From assembly GCA_964550915.1 (NCBI GenBank), contig CAZKBY010000090.1, positions 1-10,084 on the forward strand: a DNA stretch of 10,084 nucleotides, given 5' to 3'. The position numbers and the translations under genes are program-made. Below the pieces are notes generated by a model, which was not told the DNA's origin, did not search any database, and saw only the letters and a program-made list of their open reading frames with translations. Positions 1 to 6,579 of the stretch are shown here, piece by piece (position 1 is the stretch's first letter; every line of letters begins with the position of its first letter). Source of the DNA: JARYMI01 sp964550915 (lineage in GTDB: Bacteria > Acidobacteriota > Aminicenantia > Aminicenantales > UBA8522).

Positions 1-535
1 GGACCAGGGTTAAGTGAACGAAAAGAGTGTTTTCTGCCCCCAGGGCCAGCCGCATCTGTCTGGTTGCTTCAAGAAAGGGCAGGCTCTCGATATCGCCGAC
101 TGTTCCTCCGATCTCGACAATAACGATGTCGTGTTCGTTCGAGACGGCAGCAAATGCCTTCTTTATCTCGTCGGTCACGTGAGGGATGACCTGGACAGTC
201 TTGCCAAGATATTCGCCCTTGCGCTCCTTGCGGATGATCGATTCATAGACCTTGCCGGCCGTCCAGTTGTGCGCCTTGCTCGTCCGCGTTGAAGTAAATC
301 TTTCGTAATGACCTAAATCCAGGTCTGTCTCGGCGCCGTCGTCAGTGACATAGACTTCGCCGTGCTGAAAAGGACTCATTGTCCCTGGGTCAACGTTTAG
401 GTAGGGATCGAATTTCTGGATGGTAATCTTATAACCGTGGCTTTCCAGCAACCGACCAATCGAAGCGGCCGCTATGCCCTTGCCCAGCGCCGAAAGGACT
501 CCTCCTGTCACAAAAATGTATTTTGGTTTAGCCAT
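1..535 (-). CDS. pyrG: CTP synthase, N-terminal part (cut by window edge)
   Basis: CTP synthase makes CTP from UTP, ATP and glutamine, the last step of pyrimidine nucleotide synthesis in the cytoplasm. Only the first 178 codons of a protein usually about 530-550 residues long are present: most of the N-terminal amidoligase (synthetase) domain, without the C-terminal glutamine amidotransferase domain. The start reads MAKPKYIFVTGG. The phosphate-binding loop GGVLSALGKG lies at residues 11-20, where GGVVSSLGKG is more usual. The hallmark stretch MSPFQHGEVYVTDDGAETDL begins near residue 53, and EIGGTVGDIE, which carries metal-binding acid residues in the family, lies near residue 141. The ATG overlaps the end of kdsB by 8 bases (ATGGCTAA) and has no strong Shine-Dalgarno sequence, so translation is probably coupled to kdsB. 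The kdsB-pyrG pairing is common in Gram-negatives, often followed by kdsA, which would lie outside this window. Confidence 0.98.
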   Translation of the reverse strand, partial: MAKPKYIFVTGGVLSALGKGIAAASIGRLLESHGYKITIQKFDPYLNVDPGTMSPFQHGEVYVTDDGAETDLDLGHYERFTSTRTSKAHNWTAGKVYESIIRKERKGEYLGKTVQVIPHVTDEIKKAFAAVSNEHDIVIVEIGGTVGDIESLPFLEATRQMRLALGAENTLFVHLTLV

Positions 536-1253
536 TTTCTTGATTTTCAAGATATCGCTCAAGCTTGATTATATCCGCTGGAGTATCCACGCTCAAGGTT
601 GGTTCCTTGACTTCGATCATCCTGATTCTGTACCCGTTTTCAAGCGCCCTGAGCTGCTCGAGGTTTTCTGTTTTTTCCAACCTCGAGCTTCCCGCTTTAA
701 CAAATTCAAGAAGGATCTCCCGCTTAAATCCATAGACGCCGATATGCTGGTGAAAGTAATCCTCAGCCCGGTAGGGGAGGGGCGCCCGAGAAAAATATAA
801 GGCGAACCCCTGCTTGTCAACTACGACTTTGACGATGTTAGGGTCCGCAAGGCGGCTCAGGTCGTTAACCTTGGCCATGAGCGAAGCCATCTCCGTTCGC
901 TCTTCCTGAAGAGCTGCGACGAGTGAATCAATCATCCTGCCGGTAACGAGAGGCTCGTCTCCCTGGACATTTATGATTAGAGGGCTAGCCAATTGCCTGG
1001 CGATTTCAGCAACCCTCTCCGTTCCTGTGCGGTGGCCTGATGAGGTCATCACGGCTTCGGCACCGAAAGACTTGGCCGCGTGGTGGATTCTTTCGTCGTC
1101 TGTAGCGATGATGATTCTGTCAATGAATTTAGCCTGCTTAACTCCCTCATAAACTCTTTGAATCATCGGCTTCCCGAGGAGGAGGGCAAGAGGTTTCCCG
1201 GGGAAGCGGCTCGATTCGTACCGGCAAGGTATTACCGCAATCGCCTTCCTCAA
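528..1253 (-). CDS. kdsB: 3-deoxy-manno-octulosonate cytidylyltransferase (CMP-Kdo synthetase)
   Basis: KdsB couples CTP to Kdo, giving CMP-Kdo and pyrophosphate. This activates the sugar for transfer to lipid A in the lipopolysaccharide core. The 241-residue length is normal. Seen motifs are the nucleotide-binding N-terminus IPCRYESSRFPGKPL (residues 8-22), TDDERI (51-56), HRTGTERVAE (74-83), the metal-binding NVQGDEPL (95-102, Asp99), YFSRAPLPY (153-161), HIGVYGFKR (170-178), EKTENLEQLRALENG (193-207) and SVDTPAD (221-227, Asp223). The start is a TTG that overlaps the bactofilin stop as TTGA; a GGGAG Shine-Dalgarno motif sits 7 bases upstream and no ATG or GTG is available nearby in frame. 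Its end overlaps pyrG by 8 bases. It shows that the organism makes a Kdo-containing outer membrane glycolipid. Confidence 0.96.
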   Translation of the reverse strand: MRKAIAVIPCRYESSRFPGKPLALLLGKPMIQRVYEGVKQAKFIDRIIIATDDERIHHAAKSFGAEAVMTSSGHRTGTERVAEIARQLASPLIINVQGDEPLVTGRMIDSLVAALQEERTEMASLMAKVNDLSRLADPNIVKVVVDKQGFALYFSRAPLPYRAEDYFHQHIGVYGFKREILLEFVKAGSSRLEKTENLEQLRALENGYRIRMIEVKEPTLSVDTPADIIKLERYLENQENG

Positions 1254-1651
1254 TCGCCTTCTCCCGATCGTTCTTTTCCTTCCATCGGCGGAAAAGCAGC
1301 CTTTTCACCGCTATGGCAATTGGCTTCTATGTAGGCGCCTTCCTCAACGGCCAGTTTGGGAGTACGAACAGTGCCGATCACGCGGCCTCGAGAATGAATC
1401 TCCACCTTGTCTACGGCCTGGATATTTCCTTTTGCTTCTCCGTTGACAACAAGATAACCCACCTTGATGTCGGCCTCCACCTTTCCCTCTTCTCCGATGA
1501 TCAACATTGACTCGGAATCAATCTTGCCCTTGAAATGGCCGTCGATGCGAAAAGAGCCTCTGAACGAGAGGTCACCTTGAAATTCTGTATTCTTGTCAAA
1601 AAAACCCGTGATTTTGCTTTCATCGTACTCTCTTTTCTTATCTTTCATCAT
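1250..1651 (-). CDS. Bactofilin family cytoskeletal protein
   Basis: Bactofilins are small beta-helical proteins that polymerise without nucleotide into filaments or membrane patches. They scaffold cell-wall enzymes, stalk or shape determinants and, in Myxococcus, the ParABS machinery. This 133-residue protein begins with a short charged N-terminus. The bactofilin (DUF583) domain spans about residues 15-112, opening with TGFFDKNTEFQGDLSFRG and continuing as short alternating hydrophobic/glycine rungs such as FRIDGHFKGKI, LVVNGEAKGNI and VEIHSRGRVIGTV. The C-terminal tail of about 20 residues is charged and probably disordered. The first ATG overlaps the parB stop as ATGA. A second ATG directly follows (base 1648), and GGGAG is better spaced for that one, so the protein may start one residue later. 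It is coupled to parB upstream and to kdsB downstream. I do not assign a specific bac name. Confidence 0.95.
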   Translation of the reverse strand: MMKDKKREYDESKITGFFDKNTEFQGDLSFRGSFRIDGHFKGKIDSESMLIIGEEGKVEADIKVGYLVVNGEAKGNIQAVDKVEIHSRGRVIGTVRTPKLAVEEGAYIEANCHSGEKAAFPPMEGKERSGEGD

Positions 1652-2493
1652 CTCTCTCCCTTGATTTTTTCATAAATCCTGTTGAGATCATCCAGAGAAA
1701 AATAGAAAATCCTGATCGTCCCTCTTTTCTGGTTTCCCGAAATCGCCACTTTAGTTCCTAAAACTCTAATAAGTTCCTCTTGCACGGCCTGGAGGTTGGG
1801 GTCGAATGGCTCTCTCTCAGCTTTCCCTGCCGTTCTTTTAAGCCTGGAAATCAGTCTCTCAAGCTCCCTTACAGTCAGGTTCTTCTGTACAACCTGACTG
1901 GCCATTTCTGCCTGAAGGTCGCTGCCTTCGAGAGAGGCAATTGCCCTGGCATGCCCCATCGAGATTTTGTTATCAACAAGGTAATCCTGGATAGCCTTGG
2001 GGAGGGAGAGCAGACGTAGGTAGTTGGTCACAGAAGTGCGGTCTTTGCCTACCCTGTGCGCAATATCTTCGTGAGTATAACCCAGCTCATCCATGATTCT
2101 TTTATAAACAAAAGCAATCTCTAAGGGATTCAAATCCTCACGGTGAAGATTCTCGATCAGGGAAAGCTCAAGCTGTCGCTCTCTCGGGATCGATCGAATA
2201 AGCACGGGAATTTTCTTGAGTCCCGCCTTCTGGGCTGCCCTCCATCTTCGCTCACCAACGATAATTCTGTACCGATCTTCTTCTGGCACAACAAGAATTG
2301 GCTGGAGAATTCCAGTTTCTCTAATCGACTGAGCCAGCTCCTCGATCGAAGCGGAATCAAACTTGAGCCGCGGTTGTAGCGGATTGGCAACAACAGCCTC
2401 AATGTCTACCTCAGCATACCGCTCGTCTTTGAGAATGGCATAATCGTCAGGCAGAAAAACTCCCAAGCCTTTTCCTAAAGCCTTTTTGGTCAT
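1648..2493 (-). CDS. parB: Chromosome partitioning protein ParB (Spo0J), CTP-dependent parS clamp
   Basis: ParB binds parS, loads onto DNA as a CTP-bound sliding clamp, recruits SMC and stimulates ParA ATPase, so that sister origins separate. The 281 residues show the usual layout. A short N-terminal peptide (KKALGKGLGVFL) resembles the ParA-contacting segment. The ParB/Srx CTP-binding domain contains NPLQPR (37-42), GILQPI (61-66), GERRWRA (80-86) and ENLHREDLNPLE (114-125, with His in place of the common Gln of ENLQR). A helix-turn-helix DNA-binding domain lies around 138-165 (YTHEDIAHRVGKDRTSVTNY), followed by SMGHARA (178-184). A C-terminal dimerisation region ends in RIFYFSLDDLNRIYEKI. 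The ATG overlaps the parA stop as ATGA, with an AGGAG motif about 11 bases upstream. The stop overlaps the bactofilin start. A cognate parS site lies just upstream of parA. Confidence 0.97.
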   Translation of the reverse strand: MTKKALGKGLGVFLPDDYAILKDERYAEVDIEAVVANPLQPRLKFDSASIEELAQSIRETGILQPILVVPEEDRYRIIVGERRWRAAQKAGLKKIPVLIRSIPRERQLELSLIENLHREDLNPLEIAFVYKRIMDELGYTHEDIAHRVGKDRTSVTNYLRLLSLPKAIQDYLVDNKISMGHARAIASLEGSDLQAEMASQVVQKNLTVRELERLISRLKRTAGKAEREPFDPNLQAVQEELIRVLGTKVAISGNQKRGTIRIFYFSLDDLNRIYEKIKGER

Positions 2494-3245
2494 TTTCTCT
2501 GTATCTCCTGAGCCAGGTTGAGATAAGCCTCAGCTCCCCTGGACCTGATATCATGCAGGAAGATGGGCCGACCAAAGCTCGGCGCCTCAGCCAGCCTAAC
2601 GCTTCTCGGGATCACGACCTCGAAAACAAGGGCCCTGAGCGATCGTCGGATTTCTTCAGCCACCTGCTTGGAAAGGTTTGTCCTTTCATCATACATTGTC
2701 AGGACAATGCCCTCAATAGAAAGGGAAGGGTTGAAATATGTCCTCACCTGGTCAAAGATCGCCAAAAGATCAGGGATTCCTTCCATGCAAAGAAATTCGC
2801 ATTGGATAGGGATCAAGACTGAATCGGCCGCAGTCAGGGCGTTTATTGTTAAAAAGCCTAGAGAAGGCGGGCAATCAATGAAAATGAAATGGAACTGTCG
2901 TTTTGTTTTTTCCAAGACATTGCGCAGCTTTGCTTCTCTTTTCTCCAGGCTAAAAAGCTCTACCTCGATCCCCGCCAGCTCCGGAGACGCTGGACAGATA
3001 TAATAGTTGTCCAATTCTGTCCCCTGGATAAGTTCCAGCATGTCCTGGCCGTTGATCAAAGCCTGATAGATTCCCTTTTTTACCTCTTTGGTCTTTCCCA
3101 AGCTCGCCGTTGCCATCCCCTGGGGATCGAGGTCTATGATAAGGGTCCTGCTGTTTTTCAGGGCCAGGGCCGCAGCCAAGTTGACCACAGTCGTCGTCTT
3201 CCCGACTCCACCTTTCTGGTTGGCGACAGCAATGATTCTACCCAT
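2490..3245 (-). CDS. parA: Chromosome partitioning ATPase ParA (Soj)
   Basis: ParA is the ATP-dependent, DNA-binding partner of ParB; its gradient on the nucleoid moves ParB-parS complexes. The 251 residues are typical of the short chromosomal type without an N-terminal helix-turn-helix. The deviant Walker A motif KGGVGKTT is at residues 11-18 with the signature Lys11. LIIDLDPQG follows at 35-43; the next residue is Met where most chromosomal homologues have Asn. Walker B is FIFIDCPPSLG (120-130). The C-terminal RSVRLAEAPSFGRP and HDIRSRGAEAYLNLA are characteristic of the Soj group and include basic DNA-binding residues. The start codon lies one base after the mnmG stop (TAA T ATG) with only a weak, distant GGA, so its translation probably depends on coupling to mnmG. 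The perfect parS palindrome ends 10 bases upstream of this start, which would allow ParB to affect parAB expression. Confidence 0.97.
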   Translation of the reverse strand: MGRIIAVANQKGGVGKTTTVVNLAAALALKNSRTLIIDLDPQGMATASLGKTKEVKKGIYQALINGQDMLELIQGTELDNYYICPASPELAGIEVELFSLEKREAKLRNVLEKTKRQFHFIFIDCPPSLGFLTINALTAADSVLIPIQCEFLCMEGIPDLLAIFDQVRTYFNPSLSIEGIVLTMYDERTNLSKQVAEEIRRSLRALVFEVVIPRSVRLAEAPSFGRPIFLHDIRSRGAEAYLNLAQEIQRK

Positions 3246-3246
3246 A

Positions 3247-5130
3247 TTAATTCAATGTTCCACGTGGAACATGACGTTTTTGCTGAGGCTTTTTTCTCAT
3301 TCTGGCCTTTAGAAATAAAGATATATTCATAATGGCGGCCGGTGTCAGCCCTGGAATTCTTTTAGCTTGACCTACTGACCTTGGCCTCATACTTTCAAGT
3401 TTTTCGACAGCCTCCCTGGTCAGCCCTGGTATATCCCGAAAATCAAGCTCTTGAGGGATTTTCAACCTTTCCATTTTTTTCATCCTGGAAATTTCTTTTT
3501 CCTGCCGTTTTATATACCCTTCATATTTTACTTCTGACTCAACAGCTCTCATCTCCTCATCAGACAATTTCACGGGAATTCTGGTATATTCTAACACATT
3601 TTCCATTCTCGAATGAGGTTTTTTTAGCCACTCCCAAAGAGAAACGCTGTTTCCCTTATTGACTTTGACCTTCTTTTCGTGAAGAAAAGCGAACACCTTT
3701 TCAAGTCTTCCCTGTTTCTCGAGATATGCTCGAAAATCCTCTTTCCCGATTAATCCAAGCTCAAAGCCGTAACGGATGAGCCTTTTATCAGCGTTATCAG
3801 CCCTGAGAAGAAGCCTGTGCTCAGCCCGCGCAGTGAAAAGTCTGTATGGCTCCTCGACACCTTTTGTCACTAGGTCGTCGATTAAAACTCCGATATAAGC
3901 TTCGTCTCGCCTGAGAATAAGTGGGGCTTTTTTCTTTATTTTCAAAGCTGCATTGACTCCCGCCATAAGCCCCTGCCCAGCTGCCTCTTCGTATCCTGAA
4001 GTCCCGTTGATCTGTCCGGCAAGATAAAGGCTGTCGAATCGGTGAGTTTCAAGAGTATGTTTCAACTCTGTTGGAGAGACTGCATCGTACTCGATCCCAT
4101 ATGCCGGTCTCAGGATTTTCGCCCGCTCCAGTCCTGGGATACTCTCCAGAATCTCTCTCTGGACTTCATAGGGCAGGCTTGATGATAGCCCGTTGACGTA
4201 TGTCTCCGCAGTGTTCAGGCCCTCCGGCTCTAAGAAAAACTGGTGACGCTCATGGTGAGGAAACTTGACAACCTTATCTTCGATAGAAGGACAGTAACGA
4301 GGACCGATGCCCTTGATCTTGCCGCTATAAAGCGGCGATTTATGCAGATTTCTTCGAATTGCTTCATGAGTCAGAGCATTTGTATAGCCCAAGTAGCACA
4401 TAACCTTGTTTTCCAGGACATGGCGAGTGCGGAACGAGAAAGGGACGGGCACATCATCCCCAGGCTGGGCCGTGAAAGCATCCCAGCCGATCGAGTTCTT
4501 GTCCAACCTCATCGGCGTTCCTGTTTTCAAACGAAACATCTTTAATCCCAGTCTTTTGAGGCTCTCACTTAATTCTTGTGCAGCCGGCTCGTTGGCCCTC
4601 CCGGCTGGATAAGAACTCAGCCCCATATGGATAAGCCCGTTCAAGAATGTGCCCGGAGATAATATGATGGCCCTGGCCATGATTGAATTGCCGTCCATAG
4701 TCTTGACGCCCCGGGCTTTTCCGTCAGAAATGAGAATATCTGTTACGATCCCCTGAAACAATGTCAGATTCGGCGCCTGTTCCAGCCTCTCCTTCATGGT
4801 CAGGCGGTAGAGGGCCTTATCACACTGAGCACGCGGCGCCTGGACAGCTCCACCGCGGCTGCGGTTGAGCAGCCTGAATTGAATCCCCGTATCATCTGCA
4901 AGGAGGCCCATAAGTCCGCCCAGGGCATCAATTTCTCTGACCAACTGGCCCTTGGCCAAGCCTCCGATGGCCGGGTTGCAGGACATTTGGGCAATTGTCT
5001 CTAAATGAATGGTTATGAGAAGAGACCGAAGGCCCATCTTGCTCACGGCATAGGCCGCTTCACAGCCAGCATGTCCGGCACCAACCACAATAACGTCGAA
5101 ATCACAGGTTGAGGGAGGCTGCCGATTCAT
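3247..5130 (-). CDS. mnmG: tRNA uridine-5-carboxymethylaminomethyl modification enzyme MnmG (GidA)
   Basis: MnmG is the FAD-dependent partner of MnmE. The complex adds (carboxymethyl)aminomethyl groups to C5 of the wobble uridine in certain tRNAs, using methylene-tetrahydrofolate, NADH, GTP and glycine or ammonium. From the ATG chosen here it has 627 residues, a normal length. The FAD Rossmann motif VIVVGAGHAGCEAA is at residues 13-26. Family signatures follow: SCNPAIGGLAKGQLVREIDA, FRLKTGTPMRL, GPRYCPSIEDKV, FLEPEGLNT, AGQINGTSGYEEAAGQG and the C-terminal FTARAEHRLLLRADNAD. The C-terminal MnmE/tRNA-interacting helical part contains LDFRDIPGLTREA. This ATG overlaps the mnmE stop as ATGA; an in-frame TTG at 5142 would add four residues (MCRE) but looks less likely. 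About 15 residues extend past the usual conserved end, and they carry the parS site. Confidence 0.97.
   Translation of the reverse strand: MNRQPPSTCDFDVIVVGAGHAGCEAAYAVSKMGLRSLLITIHLETIAQMSCNPAIGGLAKGQLVREIDALGGLMGLLADDTGIQFRLLNRSRGGAVQAPRAQCDKALYRLTMKERLEQAPNLTLFQGIVTDILISDGKARGVKTMDGNSIMARAIILSPGTFLNGLIHMGLSSYPAGRANEPAAQELSESLKRLGLKMFRLKTGTPMRLDKNSIGWDAFTAQPGDDVPVPFSFRTRHVLENKVMCYLGYTNALTHEAIRRNLHKSPLYSGKIKGIGPRYCPSIEDKVVKFPHHERHQFFLEPEGLNTAETYVNGLSSSLPYEVQREILESIPGLERAKILRPAYGIEYDAVSPTELKHTLETHRFDSLYLAGQINGTSGYEEAAGQGLMAGVNAALKIKKKAPLILRRDEAYIGVLIDDLVTKGVEEPYRLFTARAEHRLLLRADNADKRLIRYGFELGLIGKEDFRAYLEKQGRLEKVFAFLHEKKVKVNKGNSVSLWEWLKKPHSRMENVLEYTRIPVKLSDEEMRAVESEVKYEGYIKRQEKEISRMKKMERLKIPQELDFRDIPGLTREAVEKLESMRPRSVGQAKRIPGLTPAAIMNISLFLKARMRKKPQQKRHVPRGTLN
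3256..3271. promoter_or_regulatory. parS: parS centromere site
   Basis: TGTTCCACGTGGAACA is a perfect 16-base palindrome and matches the universal parS consensus TGTTTCACGTGAAACA except for one symmetrical base pair change in each arm. It lies inside the last codons of mnmG, encoding HVPRGT, and ends 10 bases before the parA start. The neighbouring parAB genes supply the binding protein. No second parS-like sequence was seen in the window. Confidence 0.93.
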
Positions 5131-6494
5131 TTCCCGACACAAAACCGACTGAAAATACTGTTGATAACGTCGTCTGCCCTGATCTCTCCAGTCAACTCCC
5201 CGATGGCCGGAAGCGCCAACCGGATTTCTTCAGCCATGACTTCCTCCGGATACCCAGTCTCCAAAAGCTTCAGGGCTCGTTCGATAGGAACAAGGGCCTG
5301 CTCAAGAAGAAGTTTTTGCCTCTGATGGAGGATGATTTCCTCCCCAGAATTAGCCTCGGGGACAAAAATCCGACGGATCGTTTGTTTGAGTCTTCCCAGG
5401 TTCGTCCCGTTCAAAGCGGAAATTTCAAGCGAGGCATTTTGACTTGATAAGGCACGACACTTATTCTTATCAATCCTTCTTGGAAGGTCGCATTTATTGA
5501 AAAGGAGGATTGTCTTTTTCTTCCTGAACCTCCTGATGAGCCTAAAGTCAGCCTGAGTTTCTGGCCGCGAAGAATCAAGGACGAGAAGGATGCCGTCGGC
5601 TCGAGAGGCCATTTCCAACCCTTTCCTTATTCCTTCTTCTTGCACAGGATGAGATGGCCGGTCTATTCCAGCCATGTCGACAAGTTGAAAAAGACTGCCG
5701 TCGATCGTCATCCTCTCCCTTAAATAGTCCCTTGTCGTGCCAGGATAGGGGCTGACAATCGCCCTGTCTTCGTCTAAAAGAGCATTAAAAAGTGTTGATT
5801 TCCCGACGTTCGCCTTGCCCACGATTGCCAAAGTCAGGCCTTCGGTCATGGTTCTTCCCGCGTCGTAGCTCTCGATAAGCCTGCTCATTGTGCCTATTAT
5901 ATTTTTTAGGCTTCGGCTGATTTTCTCTGGTCTGAGACCAAGTCCATCTTCGGGGAATTCGATGCTTGCTTCGATTTGGCTTAACACATGGATTATTTTC
6001 TCCCTGAGTTCTTCTATCTTTCGCGATAATCTTCCCTTGAGCTGACCGAATGAAATCCTGGCCTGTCTTAGCGACGTGGCAGTGATAAGATCATTGACAG
6101 CCTCCGCTTGGAGGATATCAATCCTGCCCCGCAGGTAGGCCCGGAGCGTGAATTCACCCGGATCGGCCGGCCTGGCGCCTGCCCTGATACCCAGGCGAAC
6201 TGCCTCCTCCAAGATGACCGGACTCCCATGGCAGCTGATTTCAACCACGTTTTCACGGGTGTATGATTTTGGCCTGGGGAAAAAAGCAAGGTAGCCTTCG
6301 TCAATCGACTCCTCCCTTTCTTGATCATAGAGTTCGCCAAAAATAAGGCGGAAAGGAAGTATTTTTCCCCGATTGCCCTTAGGCTTAAAGATTTTCCTGG
6401 CTATGGAGAGAGCCTTCTCACCGCTCAGCCGGACAATCCCCAGGCCTCCATATCCAGGCGGTGTAGACACGGCGATAATCGTATCTTCAAGCAT
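5127..6494 (-). CDS. mnmE: tRNA modification GTPase MnmE (TrmE)
   Basis: MnmE is the potassium-activated GTPase that works with MnmG in wobble-uridine modification. The 455 residues are normal. The N-terminal folate-binding domain starts MLEDTIIAVSTPPGYGGLGI and contains YTRENVVEISCHG (78-90). The GTPase domain is inserted in the helical domain: G1 GKANVGKST (226-234), G2 GTTRD (252-256), G3 DMAG (273-276), G4 NKCD (333-336) and a G5-like EISALNG (357-363). The C-terminal FCVGK has the conserved Cys452. The G3/switch II stretch is unusual: DMAGIDRPSHPVQEEGI aligns without gaps to the common DTAGxREASDEVExxGI pattern, but Thr is Met, Arg is Asp and a Glu reported as catalytic in E. coli is Gln. 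No Shine-Dalgarno is present; a promoter-like sequence lies immediately upstream. The stop overlaps the mnmG ATG. Confidence 0.96.
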   Translation of the reverse strand: MLEDTIIAVSTPPGYGGLGIVRLSGEKALSIARKIFKPKGNRGKILPFRLIFGELYDQEREESIDEGYLAFFPRPKSYTRENVVEISCHGSPVILEEAVRLGIRAGARPADPGEFTLRAYLRGRIDILQAEAVNDLITATSLRQARISFGQLKGRLSRKIEELREKIIHVLSQIEASIEFPEDGLGLRPEKISRSLKNIIGTMSRLIESYDAGRTMTEGLTLAIVGKANVGKSTLFNALLDEDRAIVSPYPGTTRDYLRERMTIDGSLFQLVDMAGIDRPSHPVQEEGIRKGLEMASRADGILLVLDSSRPETQADFRLIRRFRKKKTILLFNKCDLPRRIDKNKCRALSSQNASLEISALNGTNLGRLKQTIRRIFVPEANSGEEIILHQRQKLLLEQALVPIERALKLLETGYPEEVMAEEIRLALPAIGELTGEIRADDVINSIFSRFCVGK

Positions 6495-6504
6495 ATGGAA
6501 ACCA

Positions 6505-6533
6505 ATTTTAAAAAAGAAAACGGAATTAGTAAA
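6505..6533 (-). promoter_or_regulatory. Putative internal sigma70-type promoter for mnmE and downstream genes
   Basis: On the minus strand TTTACT (6533-6528, 4 of 6 matches to TTGACA) is followed by a 17-base spacer and TAAAAT (6510-6505, 5 of 6 matches to TATAAT). Only 10 bases separate the -10 box from the mnmE ATG, so initiation at the usual distance leaves a leader of about 0-4 bases. It sits in the only substantial gap of the operon. Inferred from sequence only. Confidence 0.55.
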
Positions 6534-6549
6534 CTACGTCCTCGAACCG

Positions 6550-6571
6550 CGCCACCCGTCGGGTGCGTGCG
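6550..6571 (-). other. Short hairpin in the jag-mnmE gap
   Basis: On the minus strand CACCC, loop GAC and GGGTG form a perfect 5-pair stem (6565-6553), extended by three further G-C pairs (CGC with GCG) across a three-base bulge (6571-6550). It lies about 10 bases after the jag stop. No T-tract follows, so it is not a standard intrinsic terminator; it could protect the 3' end of the upstream message, slow polymerase, or be chance. Confidence 0.3.
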
Positions 6572-6579
6572 TGGATAGA

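Noticed and set aside
175..182. TCACGTGA, the core of a parS-like palindrome, inside pyrG
   Set aside because: Only the inner 8 bases match; the outer arms (GG on one side, GG on the other) break the 16-base parS pattern, and the bases encode the conserved PHVT of CTP synthase.
5131..5142. TTG at 5142 as an earlier mnmG start
   Set aside because: It adds only MCRE before the family N-terminus; the ATG at 5130 forms a standard ATGA overlap with mnmE and is the simpler choice.
6550..6571. Intrinsic terminator after jag
   Set aside because: The hairpin has no following T-run on the minus strand, so it was kept only as a hairpin of unknown role.
6570..6578. DnaA-box-like CTATCCACG on the minus strand in the jag-mnmE gap
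   Set aside because: A single site with two mismatches in an 85-base gap; not enough to propose an origin.
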